Part shown: positions 9,365-18,972 of the stretch, piece by piece
Numbering within the stretch: the first letter of the stretch is position 1
Layout of the letters: every line of letters begins with the position of its first letter
From: Actinomycetes bacterium
GTDB taxonomy: Bacteria; Actinomycetota; Acidimicrobiia; Acidimicrobiales; Acidimicrobiaceae
Direction of reading: 5' to 3'
Length of the DNA: 64,000 nucleotides
Assembly: GCA_021819725.1 (NCBI GenBank)
Contig: JAKAQR010000007.1
Span: 73,504-137,503 of the forward strand
Made by a program: the position numbers and the translations under genes
The notes under the pieces: model-generated
What the model was told of the DNA's origin: nothing
Database searches by the model: none
What the model saw: only the letters and a program-made list of their open reading frames with translations

Positions 9365-10411
9365 ATGAAAAAGGAGACCTGGCCAGGGGTGATCGAGCGA
9401 TATCGCGCATTTTTACCCGTTGATGCGACGACGCCAGTCGTGAGCCTTGGTGAGGGAGGAACACCTCTACGGTACGCCCCACGACTGTCAGGTCGGGTGG
9501 GAGCAGATGTCTATCTCAAGCTGGAAGGATTCAACCCCACTGGCTCCTTCAAGGATCGTGGCATGACCATGGCGGTTTCGCAGGCGCTCGCAGAGGGGAG
9601 CCGTACTATTATCTGCGCCTCTACTGGCAACACCTCAGCGAGCGCGGCGGCCTATGCGGCTGCTGCGGGGATTGATGCAGTAGTGTTGATACCCTCGGGT
9701 CATATCGCTCTTGGCAAGCTGGCACAGGCGCTTGTCTATGGAGCACAGGTGATTCAGATCGATGGTAATTTCGATGAAGGTCTCCGCCTCGTTCGTGCTC
9801 TTGGAGAGTCCCATCCGTTGACGATCGTCAATTCCATCAACCCCTATCGCCTCCAGGGACAAAAGACGGGAGCCTTTGAGGTGATTGACGAACTCGGGTT
9901 TGCCCCCGATGCTCAGTTCATTCCTGTTGGCAATGCTGGTAATATCAGCGCGTATTGGCTTGGCTATCGGGAGTATTACGAAGCTGGCTACGCGCAGCAG
10001 CTCCCGAAGATGTTTGGTGTGCAAGCAGCTGGTGCTGCACCCATCGTCAACGGTGCAGTCGTGCCACAGCCCGAGACGGTCGCGACCGCCATCCGCATCG
10101 GCAATCCTGCCAGTTGGTCACTTGCGTTAGCAGCGCGTGATGAATCCGGTGGGGCAATTACGGCGGTGACCGACGAAGAGATCCTTCAGGCATATATACT
10201 CTTAGCGAGAGATGAGGCAGTATTCTGTGAACCAGCCTCAGCAGCGTCAGTAGCTGGACTTCTCAAAACCCCGGTTGTTCCTGGTTCGTCAATTGTTTGT
10301 GTGCTGACCGGAAATGGGTTAAAGGATCCAGACACTGCGGTATCCCAAGTGCAAGTACCAAAGGTAGTGGGTACGTCAATGAAAGAAGTGGCAGAGGCGA
10401 TTGGTCTGTGA
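9365..10411 (+). CDS. thrC: Threonine synthase
   Basis: PLP enzyme converting O-phosphohomoserine to threonine. The 348-residue form carries [11 protein letters not shown] with the PLP lysine (K63), [17 protein letters not shown], a GNAGNISAY phosphate loop and [10 protein letters not shown] near the C-terminus, as in the short thrC class of actinobacteria. The ATG at 9365 is chosen because GAGGAG lies 7-8 bases upstream; an in-frame ATG at 9350 inside the hom stop overlap has no such site. Odd point: thrB, which follows thrC in Mycobacterium, is absent and must be elsewhere. Confidence 0.95.
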   Translation: MKKETWPGVIERYRAFLPVDATTPVVSLGEGGTPLRYAPRLSGRVGADVYLKLEGFNPTGSFKDRGMTMAVSQALAEGSRTIICASTGNTSASAAAYAAAAGIDAVVLIPSGHIALGKLAQALVYGAQVIQIDGNFDEGLRLVRALGESHPLTIVNSINPYRLQGQKTGAFEVIDELGFAPDAQFIPVGNAGNISAYWLGYREYYEAGYAQQLPKMFGVQAAGAAPIVNGAVVPQPETVATAIRIGNPASWSLALAARDESGGAITAVTDEEILQAYILLARDEAVFCEPASAASVAGLLKTPVVPGSSIVCVLTGNGLKDPDTAVSQVQVPKVVGTSMKEVAEAIGL

Positions 10412-10486
10412 TTTTTGAGATCAGGATTTGATGGATACCTCGTCACTCAATTCGCCAAGTTCCTTGGCAAAGAAGGGAAAGAACTG

Positions 10487-12199
10487 ATGGACGTATCGTC
10501 TGGTACGCTTGAATCGCTTGATAAAGAGACACTGATGGGGCTTGCTCGCCAGCTCGATCTCAAGGTCTCTGCTCGGCTGAGAAAGGCAGAGCTGATCTCG
10601 ATGATCGAAGGTCGCGGATCCGCTGGTGGGGAGCACGATACGCCGGCAGGGCAACAAAGCGTTGTCTCGTCTGCTCAGACCCACCAACGTGATAGCACGA
10701 ATGGATCCAGCACGAATGGATCCAGCACGAACGGGTCTAGCACGAACGGATCGGCTCCCGATGGGGAATCCCGCCAGGAGGCCTCGCAAGCGAGGACCAG
10801 CGGTCATAATCGGCCTACCAATGGGACGAGCGAGTCGAAGCGTGCCGAGAGTACCCGCGGGGGCCTTGCGACACTGATCCCACCCATCACGGTGAATCCT
10901 ACCGAGCGCACAAATGCGCCACAAGTCGATGAATCACCGAGTCCCTCCCAGCAGCCCCGAGGGGAAGACGGGGCTTCGCGTCGCTCTCGACGCAATAGGC
11001 GAGGCAAGGATCGAACGGATCGCCCAGAGGGTTCGGAGAGATCAGAGAGTCAGCAACCGGTAGAGCTGGTGACCGTCTCTGGTGTGTTGGATCTGCGTGA
11101 TGATGGCTATGGTTTTCTTCGCACAAAGGGCTACCTCTCTTCAAAAGATGATGTTTACGTACCTGCATCATTGGCGCGGAGGATGAGTCTGCGACGTGGT
11201 GATATCGTCGTTGGTGGAGCCCGGCCCGCGGGATCGACGGAGAAGTATCCTGCACTATCGAGGGTGGATACCGTTACGGGTCTCGATCCAGAAACTGCGA
11301 AGGCACGTCGTCGGTTCGAGGATCTCACTCCGCTTTTTCCGAATGAGCGACTCACGCTCGAGACCAGTGCCGACCCAACCAACATTACACCACGGATCAT
11401 TGATCTCATCGCGCCGATAGGGAAGGGACAGCGTGGGTTGATCGTCTCACCCCCGAAAGCCGGCAAGACGACCATCATGAAGGAGATCGCGAATGCGATC
11501 GAACGGAACAATCCAGATGTTGCACTCATTGTGCTTCTCGTGGATGAGCGACCTGAAGAGGTTACTGACTTCCGCCGTTCGGTCAAAGGTGAGGTGATTG
11601 CCTCGACCTTTGATCGCCCCGCAGAGGAGCACACCCAGGTGGCCGAGCTCACGATCGAGCGCGCGAAACGTATGGTTGAGATGGGGAGAGATGTGGTGGT
11701 CATTCTCGATGGCATCACTCGTTTGGCTCGCGCCTATAACCTTGCCCAGCCCGCCAGTGGAAGAATTATGTCGGGTGGTATTGACTCAGGGGCACTCTAT
11801 CCACCAAAGAAGTTTTTCGGCGCGGCGCGCAACATCGAGGAGGGGGGATCGCTCACCATCCTCGCGACCGCTTTGGTTGAGAACGGATCGAAAATGGATG
11901 AGGTGATCTTTGAGGAGGTCAAGGGAACCGGCAACATGGAGTTGAAGCTTGACCGCCGACTTTCAGAGCGTCGGCTCTATCCCGCTGTTGACGTCAACGG
12001 CTCCTCTACCCGCCACGAAGAGTTACTCTTCTCACGTGATCACCTGAACCAGATCTGGAAGCTCCGGAGGGTCCTAAATGCGATCACCCAAGATGGGACG
12101 GCCGCAGCAGGACTCGAGTTGTTGCTCGACAAGGTTCGCAGTACGCGATCGAATAGCGAATTCCTCGCCGAGATCGCCCGCAGCTCGGGAATGCAATAG
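10487..12199 (+). CDS. rho: Transcription termination factor Rho
   Basis: Hexameric RNA helicase ending transcription at Rho-dependent sites. In 570 residues: an N-terminal Rho_N helix domain ([20 protein letters not shown]), a long hydrophilic insert (about 46-190) rich in Ser/Thr/Asn/Arg, the cold-shock-like RNA-binding domain ([13 protein letters not shown]), then the RecA domain with Walker A PPKAGKTT (about 321-328), [17 protein letters not shown] and [13 protein letters not shown]. Inserts of this kind are known in actinobacterial Rho. Start: ATG 10487 is favoured over a TTG at 10415. The latter adds 24 unconserved residues. Confidence 0.96.
   Translation: MDVSSGTLESLDKETLMGLARQLDLKVSARLRKAELISMIEGRGSAGGEHDTPAGQQSVVSSAQTHQRDSTNGSSTNGSSTNGSSTNGSAPDGESRQEASQARTSGHNRPTNGTSESKRAESTRGGLATLIPPITVNPTERTNAPQVDESPSPSQQPRGEDGASRRSRRNRRGKDRTDRPEGSERSESQQPVELVTVSGVLDLRDDGYGFLRTKGYLSSKDDVYVPASLARRMSLRRGDIVVGGARPAGSTEKYPALSRVDTVTGLDPETAKARRRFEDLTPLFPNERLTLETSADPTNITPRIIDLIAPIGKGQRGLIVSPPKAGKTTIMKEIANAIERNNPDVALIVLLVDERPEEVTDFRRSVKGEVIASTFDRPAEEHTQVAELTIERAKRMVEMGRDVVVILDGITRLARAYNLAQPASGRIMSGGIDSGALYPPKKFFGAARNIEEGGSLTILATALVENGSKMDEVIFEEVKGTGNMELKLDRRLSERRLYPAVDVNGSSTRHEELLFSRDHLNQIWKLRRVLNAITQDGTAAAGLELLLDKVRSTRSNSEFLAEIARSSGMQ
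10694..10753 (+). repeat. Four 15-bp tandem repeats inside rho
   Basis: Four consecutive units of AGCACGAATGGATCC, two identical and two diverged by 2-4 bases, encode (Ser-Thr-Asn-Gly-Ser)x4 at residues 70-89 of Rho. Because the unit is a multiple of three, copy-number change would keep the frame. The region lies in the disordered insert between the N-terminal domain and the RNA-binding domain. Confidence 0.95.
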
Positions 12200-12375
12200 G
12201 AGGATCAGGCGTTAACGGGCTTGGGGGATGGGGCGCTATGCTGATGGGCGGAGTTGGCGGTAGTAGTCTGGTTGCCATGGTGTGAACTCGGAGTTCATGG
12301 CGCGTTGTTGTCAATGGTTGGCAAGCGAGTCTGAGACTCCGAAGACCGAATCGATGTTTTGATGCTTCCGTTACC
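12200..12375. other. rho-rpmE intergenic region with a 15-bp palindrome
   Basis: No gene is visible. A palindrome TGAACTCGGAGTTCA lies at 12283-12297, flanked by CCATGG and ATGG, so a longer hairpin can form. Spacing between GAAC and GTTC is five bases, one more than an actinobacterial LexA box, and no T-run follows, so neither an SOS site nor an intrinsic terminator is claimed. This is the position where thrB-containing relatives would not have a gap, since rpmE normally follows rho directly. Confidence 0.5.
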
Positions 12376-12579
12376 GTGCGAGAGTGGGCGTTCAGCCCGG
12401 ATCAATCGGCGATAACGGTTGTCCTGGCGGCATGGATGATGTCAGCGGCGGCAATGTTGGCGGTGATAACTAGCTGGCCAGCGAGACGGCTCGTGGGCGC
12501 ACGTGTTGTTGCGGTCCCGGATGAGAGGGTGCGCCCGTTTTGGGCCGCCATGGGAAGAATAGGACAGAGGACATTATGA
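12376..12579 (+). CDS. Possible small membrane protein upstream of rpmE
   Basis: A 67-codon open frame starting with GTG ends in a TGA that overlaps the rpmE ATG as ATGA, the coupling pattern used elsewhere in this cluster. The product would have one hydrophobic helix ([20 protein letters not shown]) and a basic tail. There is no clear ribosome binding site and no family was recognised. It could equally be a chance open frame in a GC-rich leader. Confidence 0.22.
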   Translation: MREWAFSPDQSAITVVLAAWMMSAAAMLAVITSWPARRLVGARVVAVPDERVRPFWAAMGRIGQRTL

Positions 12580-12794
12580 AGAGCGATATTCATCCAGAGT
12601 ACGTGGTGGCCACCGTGCATTGTTCGTGCGGAAACACCTTTGTGACTCGTTCGACCAAGGCTGACCTGCACATAGAGTTGTGCAACGAGTGCCATCCGTT
12701 CTACACGGGCCGACAGAAGTTGGTGGATACCGGAGGCCGTGTCGAGCGCTTCCAACGCCGTTATGGTGATCGTTCCAAGAATCGAGCACAATAG
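12576..12794 (+). CDS. rpmE: 50S ribosomal protein L31, zinc-binding type
   Basis: The 72-residue product begins [19 protein letters not shown] and contains the zinc-ribbon cysteines CSC and CNEC of the C+ paralogue, followed by [20 protein letters not shown], the usual end of bacterial L31. The ATG at 12576 matches family starts; AGAGGACATT precedes it. It sits between rho and the release factor gene, as in many actinobacteria. C+ L31 can release zinc when replaced by a C- paralogue under zinc limitation; no paralogue is in the window. Confidence 0.96.
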   Translation: MKSDIHPEYVVATVHCSCGNTFVTRSTKADLHIELCNECHPFYTGRQKLVDTGGRVERFQRRYGDRSKNRAQ

Positions 12795-12809
12795 CTCGAG
12801 GCTCGCGCC

Positions 12810-13784
12810 TTGGATGTAACTGGGTTACCACCTGCGTCAGTTATCGCTCGGGCGTATGGCCCGTTTGCGACGGTGTGTGAGATGGGAGAATCCTGGCGGA
12901 TTGGTCTCACCTCCGATGCCGTCATCGTTTGGCCAGTCCCAGGTTTCTCAGTGCCTTCGATGGAGGCGGTACTTGGTCAGGTGATCAAAGCTCGTCGGCG
13001 CTATCCGGAGTATCCGTGTAAGGTTATCCTCCCGACTCACGTTGGCAATCGCGATGATCACCTTTTGGTGGCGGTTGAGGACTTTAACTCGGTGTTCGCT
13101 AGGGCCACCCCCGGCGTTGAGGTGTTGACGCTGCATCGGGATGTGTTCTCTCGGCTTTGTCCGCCGTCTCCCCTGGTGGCAGTCACACCTGGCATACTCC
13201 CGGTTCGGTTCCAAGCGTTGGCCCAGCAGGTCTTTGGGCGAGCGGCGCAACCCGAATATGCGTGGTATCAAGGTTCTGTCTTTGCGGAGTATCTTGGGGT
13301 CCCAGTACTCGGATTGGTGGAAGAGTCTCTCGTTGTGGGTATTGATCCACGCGACCAGGCGATGGCCAAGGAGGCGCTGATGACACCAGAGTCACTGGAG
13401 GCATTCGCCCGAGAGGTTCTCGTGACGTTGCTGGGGTCACGCGAGCGCCGCCAAGGCCGATTCGATTTTTCCCGGGTCGCATTGGGCCGTCTCCTGCGAT
13501 CACGTTTCCGCCTCGAGCACCCTGAGGTCATGCCCGTCGAGTTCGGTACGGTTGGACAGGCAAGGTCGCGTGCCTACGCGAAGATGGGCCAGGAGTTCTA
13601 CGGATTTGGTAGCGCGGTCGACCTGTGGCTCATCGTGGAGACGGCTGCCCTCTGGCTGCTGGCTGGTCAAGCGAGGCAGGTCACCTACGTTCTTGATGGA
13701 GAACCAATGAAGGCGTTCGTGGAGTTGGCTAGGCTAGTAGGAGTTCCCTATTCGATCGAGGTCAAGGAGCTAACCGGTGGCTGA
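12810..13784 (+). CDS. Hypothetical protein between rpmE and prfA
   Basis: I do not recognise this 324-residue protein. It is soluble, with no signal peptide or clear membrane helix. Its TTG start is preceded by GAGG. Segments that look structured are ARRRYPEYPCKVILPTHVGN (N-terminal third), EYLGVPVLGLVEESLVVGI (middle) and LWLIVETAALWLLAGQA near the end. It overlaps prfA by 8 bp and follows rpmE by 15 bp, so it is part of the operon and co-expressed with ribosome and release-factor genes. Codon usage resembles its neighbours, so recent transfer is not suggested. Function unknown. Confidence 0.8.
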   Translation: MDVTGLPPASVIARAYGPFATVCEMGESWRIGLTSDAVIVWPVPGFSVPSMEAVLGQVIKARRRYPEYPCKVILPTHVGNRDDHLLVAVEDFNSVFARATPGVEVLTLHRDVFSRLCPPSPLVAVTPGILPVRFQALAQQVFGRAAQPEYAWYQGSVFAEYLGVPVLGLVEESLVVGIDPRDQAMAKEALMTPESLEAFAREVLVTLLGSRERRQGRFDFSRVALGRLLRSRFRLEHPEVMPVEFGTVGQARSRAYAKMGQEFYGFGSAVDLWLIVETAALWLLAGQARQVTYVLDGEPMKAFVELARLVGVPYSIEVKELTGG

Positions 13785-14853
13785 TAGGCGTCTGGAGAAG
13801 TTCGAGCTCGAGTATCAGCGCAGCATCGAGGAGATGTCTGATCCGAAGCTGTTTCAGGATCAGCATCGAGCTCGCGAGGTCGCACGACGTCACAAGGCGC
13901 TCGAGGCAATTGTCGCGACCCTGCGTGAGGTCGACAAGCTGCAGGAGGATTTGGCGGCAGCCACTGAGTTTTACCAGGCGGCTCCCCTTGACGAGCGGTC
14001 CCTTTGGGGCGATGAAATAGCGTCCCTCGAAACTGTTCTTGCCGCGAAGACAGAGGAGCTCGAGATCCTCCTTTTGCCACAGGACCCTAACGATGGCCGT
14101 AATGTGATTCTTGAGATTCGTGGGGCCGAAGGTGGGGAAGAGGCGAACCTTTTTGCTAAGGATTTGACGGAGATGTATCAGCGCTTCGGCGACAGGATGG
14201 GGTGGCGTGTCGAGATGCTGGCTGCAGATCCGTCTGAGCTTGGTGGTTATAACTTCGCTTCGCTGTTGGTCAAAGGGGATGATGCGTGGCGTCGATTGAA
14301 GCATGAAGCGGGCCCCCATCGGGTCCAACGGGTGCCAGTGACTGAGACCCAAGGAAGGGTACATACCTCTTCCGCGACGGTAACGGTATTGCCTGAGGCC
14401 GACGAGGTTGAGGTCCAGATCGATCCAAATGACCTTCGGATCGACGTCTATCGATCGACGGGACCTGGAGGACAGTCGGTCAACACGACGGACTCGGCGG
14501 TGAGAATCACCCATATCCCTACCGGGATTGTTGTGGCGATGCAGGATGAGAAGAGCCAGATACAGAACCGCGCCAAGGCGTTGCAGGTGTTGCGGGCGCG
14601 ACTGCTCAAGGCCGAACAGGACCGGGTGAACGAGGAGCTTTCGCGCACGAGGAAGTCCCAGGTTGGCGGTGGTGGTCGCTCTGAGAAGATTCGTACCTAC
14701 AACTTCAAGGAGAACAGGGTCACTGATCATCGGATCAAACTGACGTTGCATCGCCTTGACCAGATTTTGATGGGCGACCTTCTTGAAATCTCTGATGCGC
14801 TGATCCAGGACGAGCGCGCCGCACAGCTACTTGATCAGGATGATGGTCGCTGA
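13777..14853 (+). CDS. prfA: Peptide chain release factor 1
   Basis: Class I release factor reading UAA and UAG and triggering peptidyl-tRNA hydrolysis. Its 358 residues include the N-terminal helical domain, EIRGAEGGEEANLFA, HRVQRVPVTETQGRVHTS, the catalytic GGQ loop STGPGGQSVNTTDSAVR (GGQ at 231-233), SQIQNRAKALQVLRARL, and the C-terminal RTYNFKENRVTDHRI. The GTG start overlaps the preceding gene by 8 bp. The GGQ glutamine is the target of PrmC, encoded immediately downstream. Confidence 0.97.
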   Translation: MADRRLEKFELEYQRSIEEMSDPKLFQDQHRAREVARRHKALEAIVATLREVDKLQEDLAAATEFYQAAPLDERSLWGDEIASLETVLAAKTEELEILLLPQDPNDGRNVILEIRGAEGGEEANLFAKDLTEMYQRFGDRMGWRVEMLAADPSELGGYNFASLLVKGDDAWRRLKHEAGPHRVQRVPVTETQGRVHTSSATVTVLPEADEVEVQIDPNDLRIDVYRSTGPGGQSVNTTDSAVRITHIPTGIVVAMQDEKSQIQNRAKALQVLRARLLKAEQDRVNEELSRTRKSQVGGGGRSEKIRTYNFKENRVTDHRIKLTLHRLDQILMGDLLEISDALIQDERAAQLLDQDDGR

Positions 14854-15658
14854 TTCTGCGCGCGAGGCTATCACCCCCTCCGCGCCCCCTTCCGTCTTCC
14901 CTACTCGGGTGCAACAGCGATGGTTGGAGCAAGCAGCTAGGGAGGTCGCGGCACGTACCGGGCAACCTGCGGTTGCCGTGCTCGCCCATTATCGATCGCG
15001 TTTAGATGATGGCGAGCCACTCCAATACGTGCTGGGGAGCTGGCAATTCCGATGGCTGAACTTGGGGGTGGACCGTCGGGCACTTATCCCTCGTCCAGAG
15101 ACGGAGCTGCTAGTTGACCTTGTCGTCGCAGAAGTAGACAGTGGGAGATCGGGAAGAGTCTTAGAGCTAGGGACTGGTACGGGTGCTATTGCGGCATCCC
15201 TCGCACACGAGTTTCCGACGCTCCAAGTCGTGGCGACCGACTTCTCTAGGGATGCCTTAGCGCTGGCCGCTGAAAATCTTCGCCAGCTAGAGCTTGACCA
15301 AAGGGTGGAGCTCCGTTTCGGTCGTTGGTGGGAGGCGGTGGAACCCCAAGAGCGTTTCGACGTCATCTGTTCGAACCCACCGTATGTGACCGATGATGAA
15401 TGGATCGGATTGGACTCGACCGTCCGTGACTGGGAGCCAAGAGAGGCACTGGTAGCTGGCACTTCTGGTGTCGAGTGTTACGAAGTCATCTTCGCGCATG
15501 CAGGTTGTCATCTTGACCGAGGACACGGCACTGTTGTCGTTGAGATCGGTGCCGATCAGGGCGCTGAGGTTGTTGCCATTGCTCGTAATGCCTCCTTTGG
15601 CGCCGTTATCAAACAGGATTTGGTTGGTAGAGATCGTTTTGTGGTGGCTCGGCTATGA
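14831..15658 (+). CDS. prmC: Release factor glutamine N5-methyltransferase PrmC
   Basis: SAM-dependent enzyme methylating the GGQ glutamine of release factors. In 275 residues it has an N-terminal helical substrate-binding region (EPLQYVLGSWQFRWLNL), RRALIPRPETELLVD, the SAM-binding VLELGTGTGAIAASLAHE, and the active-site SNPPYVTDDEW (NPPY near 182-185). The frame opens at a TTG (14831); ATG codons at 14840 and 14843 are equally plausible starts, all inside the end of prfA. The pairing prfA-prmC is conserved. Confidence 0.94.
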   Translation: MIRMMVADSAREAITPSAPPSVFPTRVQQRWLEQAAREVAARTGQPAVAVLAHYRSRLDDGEPLQYVLGSWQFRWLNLGVDRRALIPRPETELLVDLVVAEVDSGRSGRVLELGTGTGAIAASLAHEFPTLQVVATDFSRDALALAAENLRQLELDQRVELRFGRWWEAVEPQERFDVICSNPPYVTDDEWIGLDSTVRDWEPREALVAGTSGVECYEVIFAHAGCHLDRGHGTVVVEIGADQGAEVVAIARNASFGAVIKQDLVGRDRFVVARL

Positions 15659-16347
15659 TGCACCAGCCATCATCGATGCTGGTCTATAACCTGCGAACGG
15701 GACGTATCGTTGAACGCGACGATTCCGCTGCTATCGAGTGGGCACGGTCGGAGCTCCGCGATGGACAATGTGTCATCGCTCCAACCGATACCGTCATCGG
15801 TCTCCTCGCCGACGCTCGCAACCCCCTGGCAGTCGCGAATATCGCACGCATCAAAGGACGTACGAGTGCGACTCCCGCACCGGTATTGATCGATAGCGTT
15901 GCGATGGCCGTGCGATTGGCTGCACCGTCGATGATGGGGCTATTGTCGCGCGTCAGCGATCTGTGGCCAGGGCCGCTTTCGGTGATTGTCGATATCGATG
16001 ATCCACTCGGTGAGGCTGTAAATCCGACAGCTGGGACGGCAGCGCTTCGGGTGCCAGCGGTACCATGGCTCCGTGCACTCTGTCGGGACATGCCGCTCGC
16101 TGCTTCTTCAGCCAACCGACATGGCGTGGCTACCGAAACCAGCGTTGAGGGGGCCATCGCTGCATTGACGGCTGGATCCTACGATGCCCCCCTTACCCTA
16201 GCGATCGATCGATCAGGGGATGGTGCGGCCGGGACCATTGCATCGACCGTCGTTGACCTCACCTGCCAGCCGCCAACGATCGTGCGACAGGGGGCATTAG
16301 CCTATGAGATCGTCGCAGAGCGGCTTCCCGGGCTACAACCTCGCTGA
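15655..16347 (+). CDS. L-threonylcarbamoyladenylate synthase (Sua5/YrdC/TsaC)
   Basis: Makes threonylcarbamoyl-AMP from threonine, bicarbonate and ATP for t6A37 modification of ANN-reading tRNAs. The 230-residue single-domain protein shows [32 protein letters not shown] (the KxR...KP-type site, with A at the usual lysine position), [17 protein letters not shown] and [13 protein letters not shown]. It is the short YrdC type without a separate Sua5 domain. The ATG overlaps the prmC stop. The actinobacterial order prfA-prmC-sua5 supports the assignment. Confidence 0.9.
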   Translation: MMHQPSSMLVYNLRTGRIVERDDSAAIEWARSELRDGQCVIAPTDTVIGLLADARNPLAVANIARIKGRTSATPAPVLIDSVAMAVRLAAPSMMGLLSRVSDLWPGPLSVIVDIDDPLGEAVNPTAGTAALRVPAVPWLRALCRDMPLAASSANRHGVATETSVEGAIAALTAGSYDAPLTLAIDRSGDGAAGTIASTVVDLTCQPPTIVRQGALAYEIVAERLPGLQPR

Positions 16348-16462
16348 GCTAGTCCCGATTGTCATGGGCGCATCCCGTAGGCTTTCAAGGCGGGCTTCCC
16401 CTACACTCAGTGGTATCGATTCCATGCAGTCGTGGGTCGACGATTCGAAAGGGGGTGCCCTG

Positions 16463-17743
16463 TTGCGTTCTACCGAGTTGCTCTGGAGCCAAGATCCTGA
16501 AGTAGCGCGACTTCTGAGTGAGGAAGAGGAACGACAGCGAACGACGCTGCAGTTGATTGCCTCTGAAAACTTCACCTCTCGAGCGGTGATGGAGGCGACG
16601 GGAAGCGTGTTGACCAACAAATACGCTGAGGGTTATCCAGGTCGTCGGTATTACGGGGGTAATCAGGTCGTCGATCAGGTTGAGGACCTCGCTCGTGAGC
16701 GGTGCAAACAGCTCTTTGGGGCTCCCTATGCTAACGTCCAACCACACGCTGGTGCAAACGCGAACGCGGCAGCCTATTTGGCACTGCTGGCACCCAGAGA
16801 TCGGGTACTTGCCATGAGGCTCGACCAAGGCGGACACCTTACCCACGGTTCTCCGGTGAATTTCTCCGGGCAGATCTATGATTTCATCGCCTATGGGGTG
16901 CGCGAATCGGACCCGAATCGGGAGTGGCTGGATCTCGACCAGATGCGTCAACTCGCCCTCGAGCAACGACCGAAGTTGATTGTGGTAGGGGCTACCGCCT
17001 ACTCGAGAATCATTGAGGTCGATCCAATCCGCGAAATTGCTGACGAGATTGGGGCACTGGTCCTCTTTGATGCTGCTCACGTGGCAGGGCTGATCGCCGG
17101 AGGGGTCTATCCCAATCCGCTCTTCACTCGCTCGGGGGAGCGGGGTGCCGATGTCGTGACTTTTACGACCCACAAAACATTGCGCGGTCCTCGAGGAGCC
17201 GCTATCGTTGCCCACGAGGATCTTGGCAAAGCGCTTGACAAAGCGGTCTTTCCTGGACTGCAGGGAGGTCCCCTTGAGCATGCGATAGCCGCAAAAGCCG
17301 TCGCTTTTGCAGAGGCGCTCGATCCTTCCTTTCGGGAGTATGCCGAGCGCGTTGTGGAGAACGCTCGCGTGCTCGCCGATGCACTGAGTTCTGAGGGATT
17401 TCGCATCGTTTCGGGAGGCACGGATGTCCACCTTGCTTTAGTAGATCTGCGAGACTTCGATGCAGAACTCGATGGACGCACCGCGCAAGATCGGCTGGAT
17501 CGGGCGGGGATCACCTGCAATAGAAACCAGATCCCCTTTGATCCTCGCTCACCCTTTGTCACCAGCGGACTGCGCCTTGGTACCGCTGCGATGACTACGA
17601 CGGGCATGCGCACCGATCAGATGAAGACGGTGGCCGCGCTGATCTCGCGGGTACTGCGCACTGATGATGAGCAGACCCCTCTGGAGGTGCGGCACGAGAT
17701 AGCTGAACTCTGTCGAGCCTTCCCTCCGCCGCTCGAGAGGTAA
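16463..17743 (+). CDS. glyA: Serine hydroxymethyltransferase
   Basis: PLP enzyme interconverting serine and glycine with transfer of the C1 unit to tetrahydrofolate. The 426-residue form carries [62 protein letters not shown] and the PLP lysine in [11 protein letters not shown] (K238). The TTG at 16463 is preferred: AAAGGGGGT lies six bases upstream and the length fits the family. The open frame reaches back to 16304, but that part overlaps sua5 and is unlike SHMT. The 115-bp gap before it has no recognisable glycine riboswitch. Confidence 0.95.
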   Translation: MRSTELLWSQDPEVARLLSEEEERQRTTLQLIASENFTSRAVMEATGSVLTNKYAEGYPGRRYYGGNQVVDQVEDLARERCKQLFGAPYANVQPHAGANANAAAYLALLAPRDRVLAMRLDQGGHLTHGSPVNFSGQIYDFIAYGVRESDPNREWLDLDQMRQLALEQRPKLIVVGATAYSRIIEVDPIREIADEIGALVLFDAAHVAGLIAGGVYPNPLFTRSGERGADVVTFTTHKTLRGPRGAAIVAHEDLGKALDKAVFPGLQGGPLEHAIAAKAVAFAEALDPSFREYAERVVENARVLADALSSEGFRIVSGGTDVHLALVDLRDFDAELDGRTAQDRLDRAGITCNRNQIPFDPRSPFVTSGLRLGTAAMTTTGMRTDQMKTVAALISRVLRTDDEQTPLEVRHEIAELCRAFPPPLER

Positions 17744-17744
17744 T

Positions 17745-18887
17745 GTGCAATACGTCCTGGTAGCGTTCGTCGCAGCTATCGTTACGTTTCTGGTGGTGCC
17801 GATCGTTCGACGTATCGCGTTCCGGACCGGTCAGGTCGTGCAGCCTGGTGGCCGTATGGCTCACCTTAAGCCGACACCGACCCTTGGGGGGGTCGGTATG
17901 TTGGTGGGATTTGGAGCGGCGATGGGGGTCGGCAGTCTGCTGCATGCCTTTCGCCCCGTCTTTACTGACTCCTCCGAACCGATGGGAGTGCTCCTCGCGG
18001 CGATCGCCATTACGGGTATCGGTGTGGTCGACGATGTGTGGAATCTGTCTGCTCCCGCCAAGGTGGCGGGACAGGTGTTGTCGGCATCATTGCTTTGGGT
18101 CTTCGGCGTGACGATGTTCTGGTTCAAGGTCCCCTTCGCTGGCATCGTTGTCCTTTCGAACTCATTAACGCCGCTGTTGACGGCGATTTGGGTGATTGCC
18201 ATGGAGAACGCCATCAACCTTATCGATGGCCTTGATGGGCTCGCCTCTGGTATCGTCGCGATCGCATCGCTCGCCTTTGGTCTCTACTCATTGAGGCTTG
18301 AGGCGTTGGGGCAGCTGCCGAGCTCCTCCATCGGGCCACTGATCGCGTTCGCGATCCTTGGAGTCTGCGTCGGGTTTTTGCCCCACAACTGGAATCCAGC
18401 CAAGATATTCATGGGTGACACTGGTGCCATGTTGCTCGGACTCCTCTTGGCTGCCAGTACCTCGGTCGTAGGGGGCCGGACCGCCAACGTCTCCGACCAG
18501 ACGTTCTTTTTCTTTGCGCCATTGGTGATTCCGTTTGTCATACTAGGAGTCCCAATGGCGGACTTAGTGTTTTCTGTGCTTCGTCGTACGGCCCATCATG
18601 TGAGCTTTGCCACGCCCGACAAAAAGCACCTTCACCACCGCCTCATGGAGATGGGGCATGGGCCGCGCCGCTCCGTGGCTATCCTCTGGGCATGGACCGC
18701 CATTTTGTCAGCCTTTGCGCTGCTCCCTACCTATGTTGGAGGCCTCGGATTTGAACTCCCCATTGCTGTGGCGGCGGTTGGAGTGCTACTGTATACGTTG
18801 TTCCATCCTGATTTGAAGGGAACGCATTCGCGGAGCGGGAGGGCTCTGGCGGTGATGCGTCGAAGGGATAGCGGGATCAGACGGTGA
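17745..18887 (+). CDS. Polyprenyl-phosphate GlcNAc-1-phosphate transferase (WecA/TagO/Rfe-like)
   Basis: Multi-pass membrane enzyme (380 residues, about ten helices) of the MraY/WecA family, which moves a HexNAc-1-phosphate from UDP-sugar to undecaprenyl (or decaprenyl) phosphate. Key motifs are GGVGMLVGF, GVVDDVWNL, the catalytic NLIDGLDGLASG, KIFMGDTGAMLLG and the HHRLMEMGHGPRR cytoplasmic loop typical of WecA/TagO rather than MraY. The GTG start lies 1 bp after the glyA stop. In Mycobacterium the orthologous rfe/wecA also lies just before atpI. Confidence 0.92.
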   Translation: MQYVLVAFVAAIVTFLVVPIVRRIAFRTGQVVQPGGRMAHLKPTPTLGGVGMLVGFGAAMGVGSLLHAFRPVFTDSSEPMGVLLAAIAITGIGVVDDVWNLSAPAKVAGQVLSASLLWVFGVTMFWFKVPFAGIVVLSNSLTPLLTAIWVIAMENAINLIDGLDGLASGIVAIASLAFGLYSLRLEALGQLPSSSIGPLIAFAILGVCVGFLPHNWNPAKIFMGDTGAMLLGLLLAASTSVVGGRTANVSDQTFFFFAPLVIPFVILGVPMADLVFSVLRRTAHHVSFATPDKKHLHHRLMEMGHGPRRSVAILWAWTAILSAFALLPTYVGGLGFELPIAVAAVGVLLYTLFHPDLKGTHSRSGRALAVMRRRDSGIRR

Positions 18888-18972
18888 GTTATTCTGGTTT
18901 GCGTCCAGGATGGCAGTTGGTTGGCCCGTAGCTGGTAGAGTAACTAAGGTTTGGTTCGGAAGAGGTTCGATC

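Noticed and set aside
12283..12297. TGAACTCGGAGTTCA palindrome as a possible LexA box
   Set aside because: The GAAC and GTTC half-sites are five bases apart, not four, and the downstream gene encodes a ribosomal protein with no link to SOS.
13762..14751. 329-codon minus-strand open frame inside prfA
   Set aside because: Antisense to release factor 1, whose GGQ and other motifs are unambiguous.
16348..16462. Possible glycine riboswitch before glyA
   Set aside because: The 115-bp gap lacks the conserved paired aptamer cores and is too short for a typical tandem glycine riboswitch plus expression platform.
16385..17431. 348-codon minus-strand open frame inside glyA
   Set aside because: Antisense to a clear serine hydroxymethyltransferase; no recognisable product.
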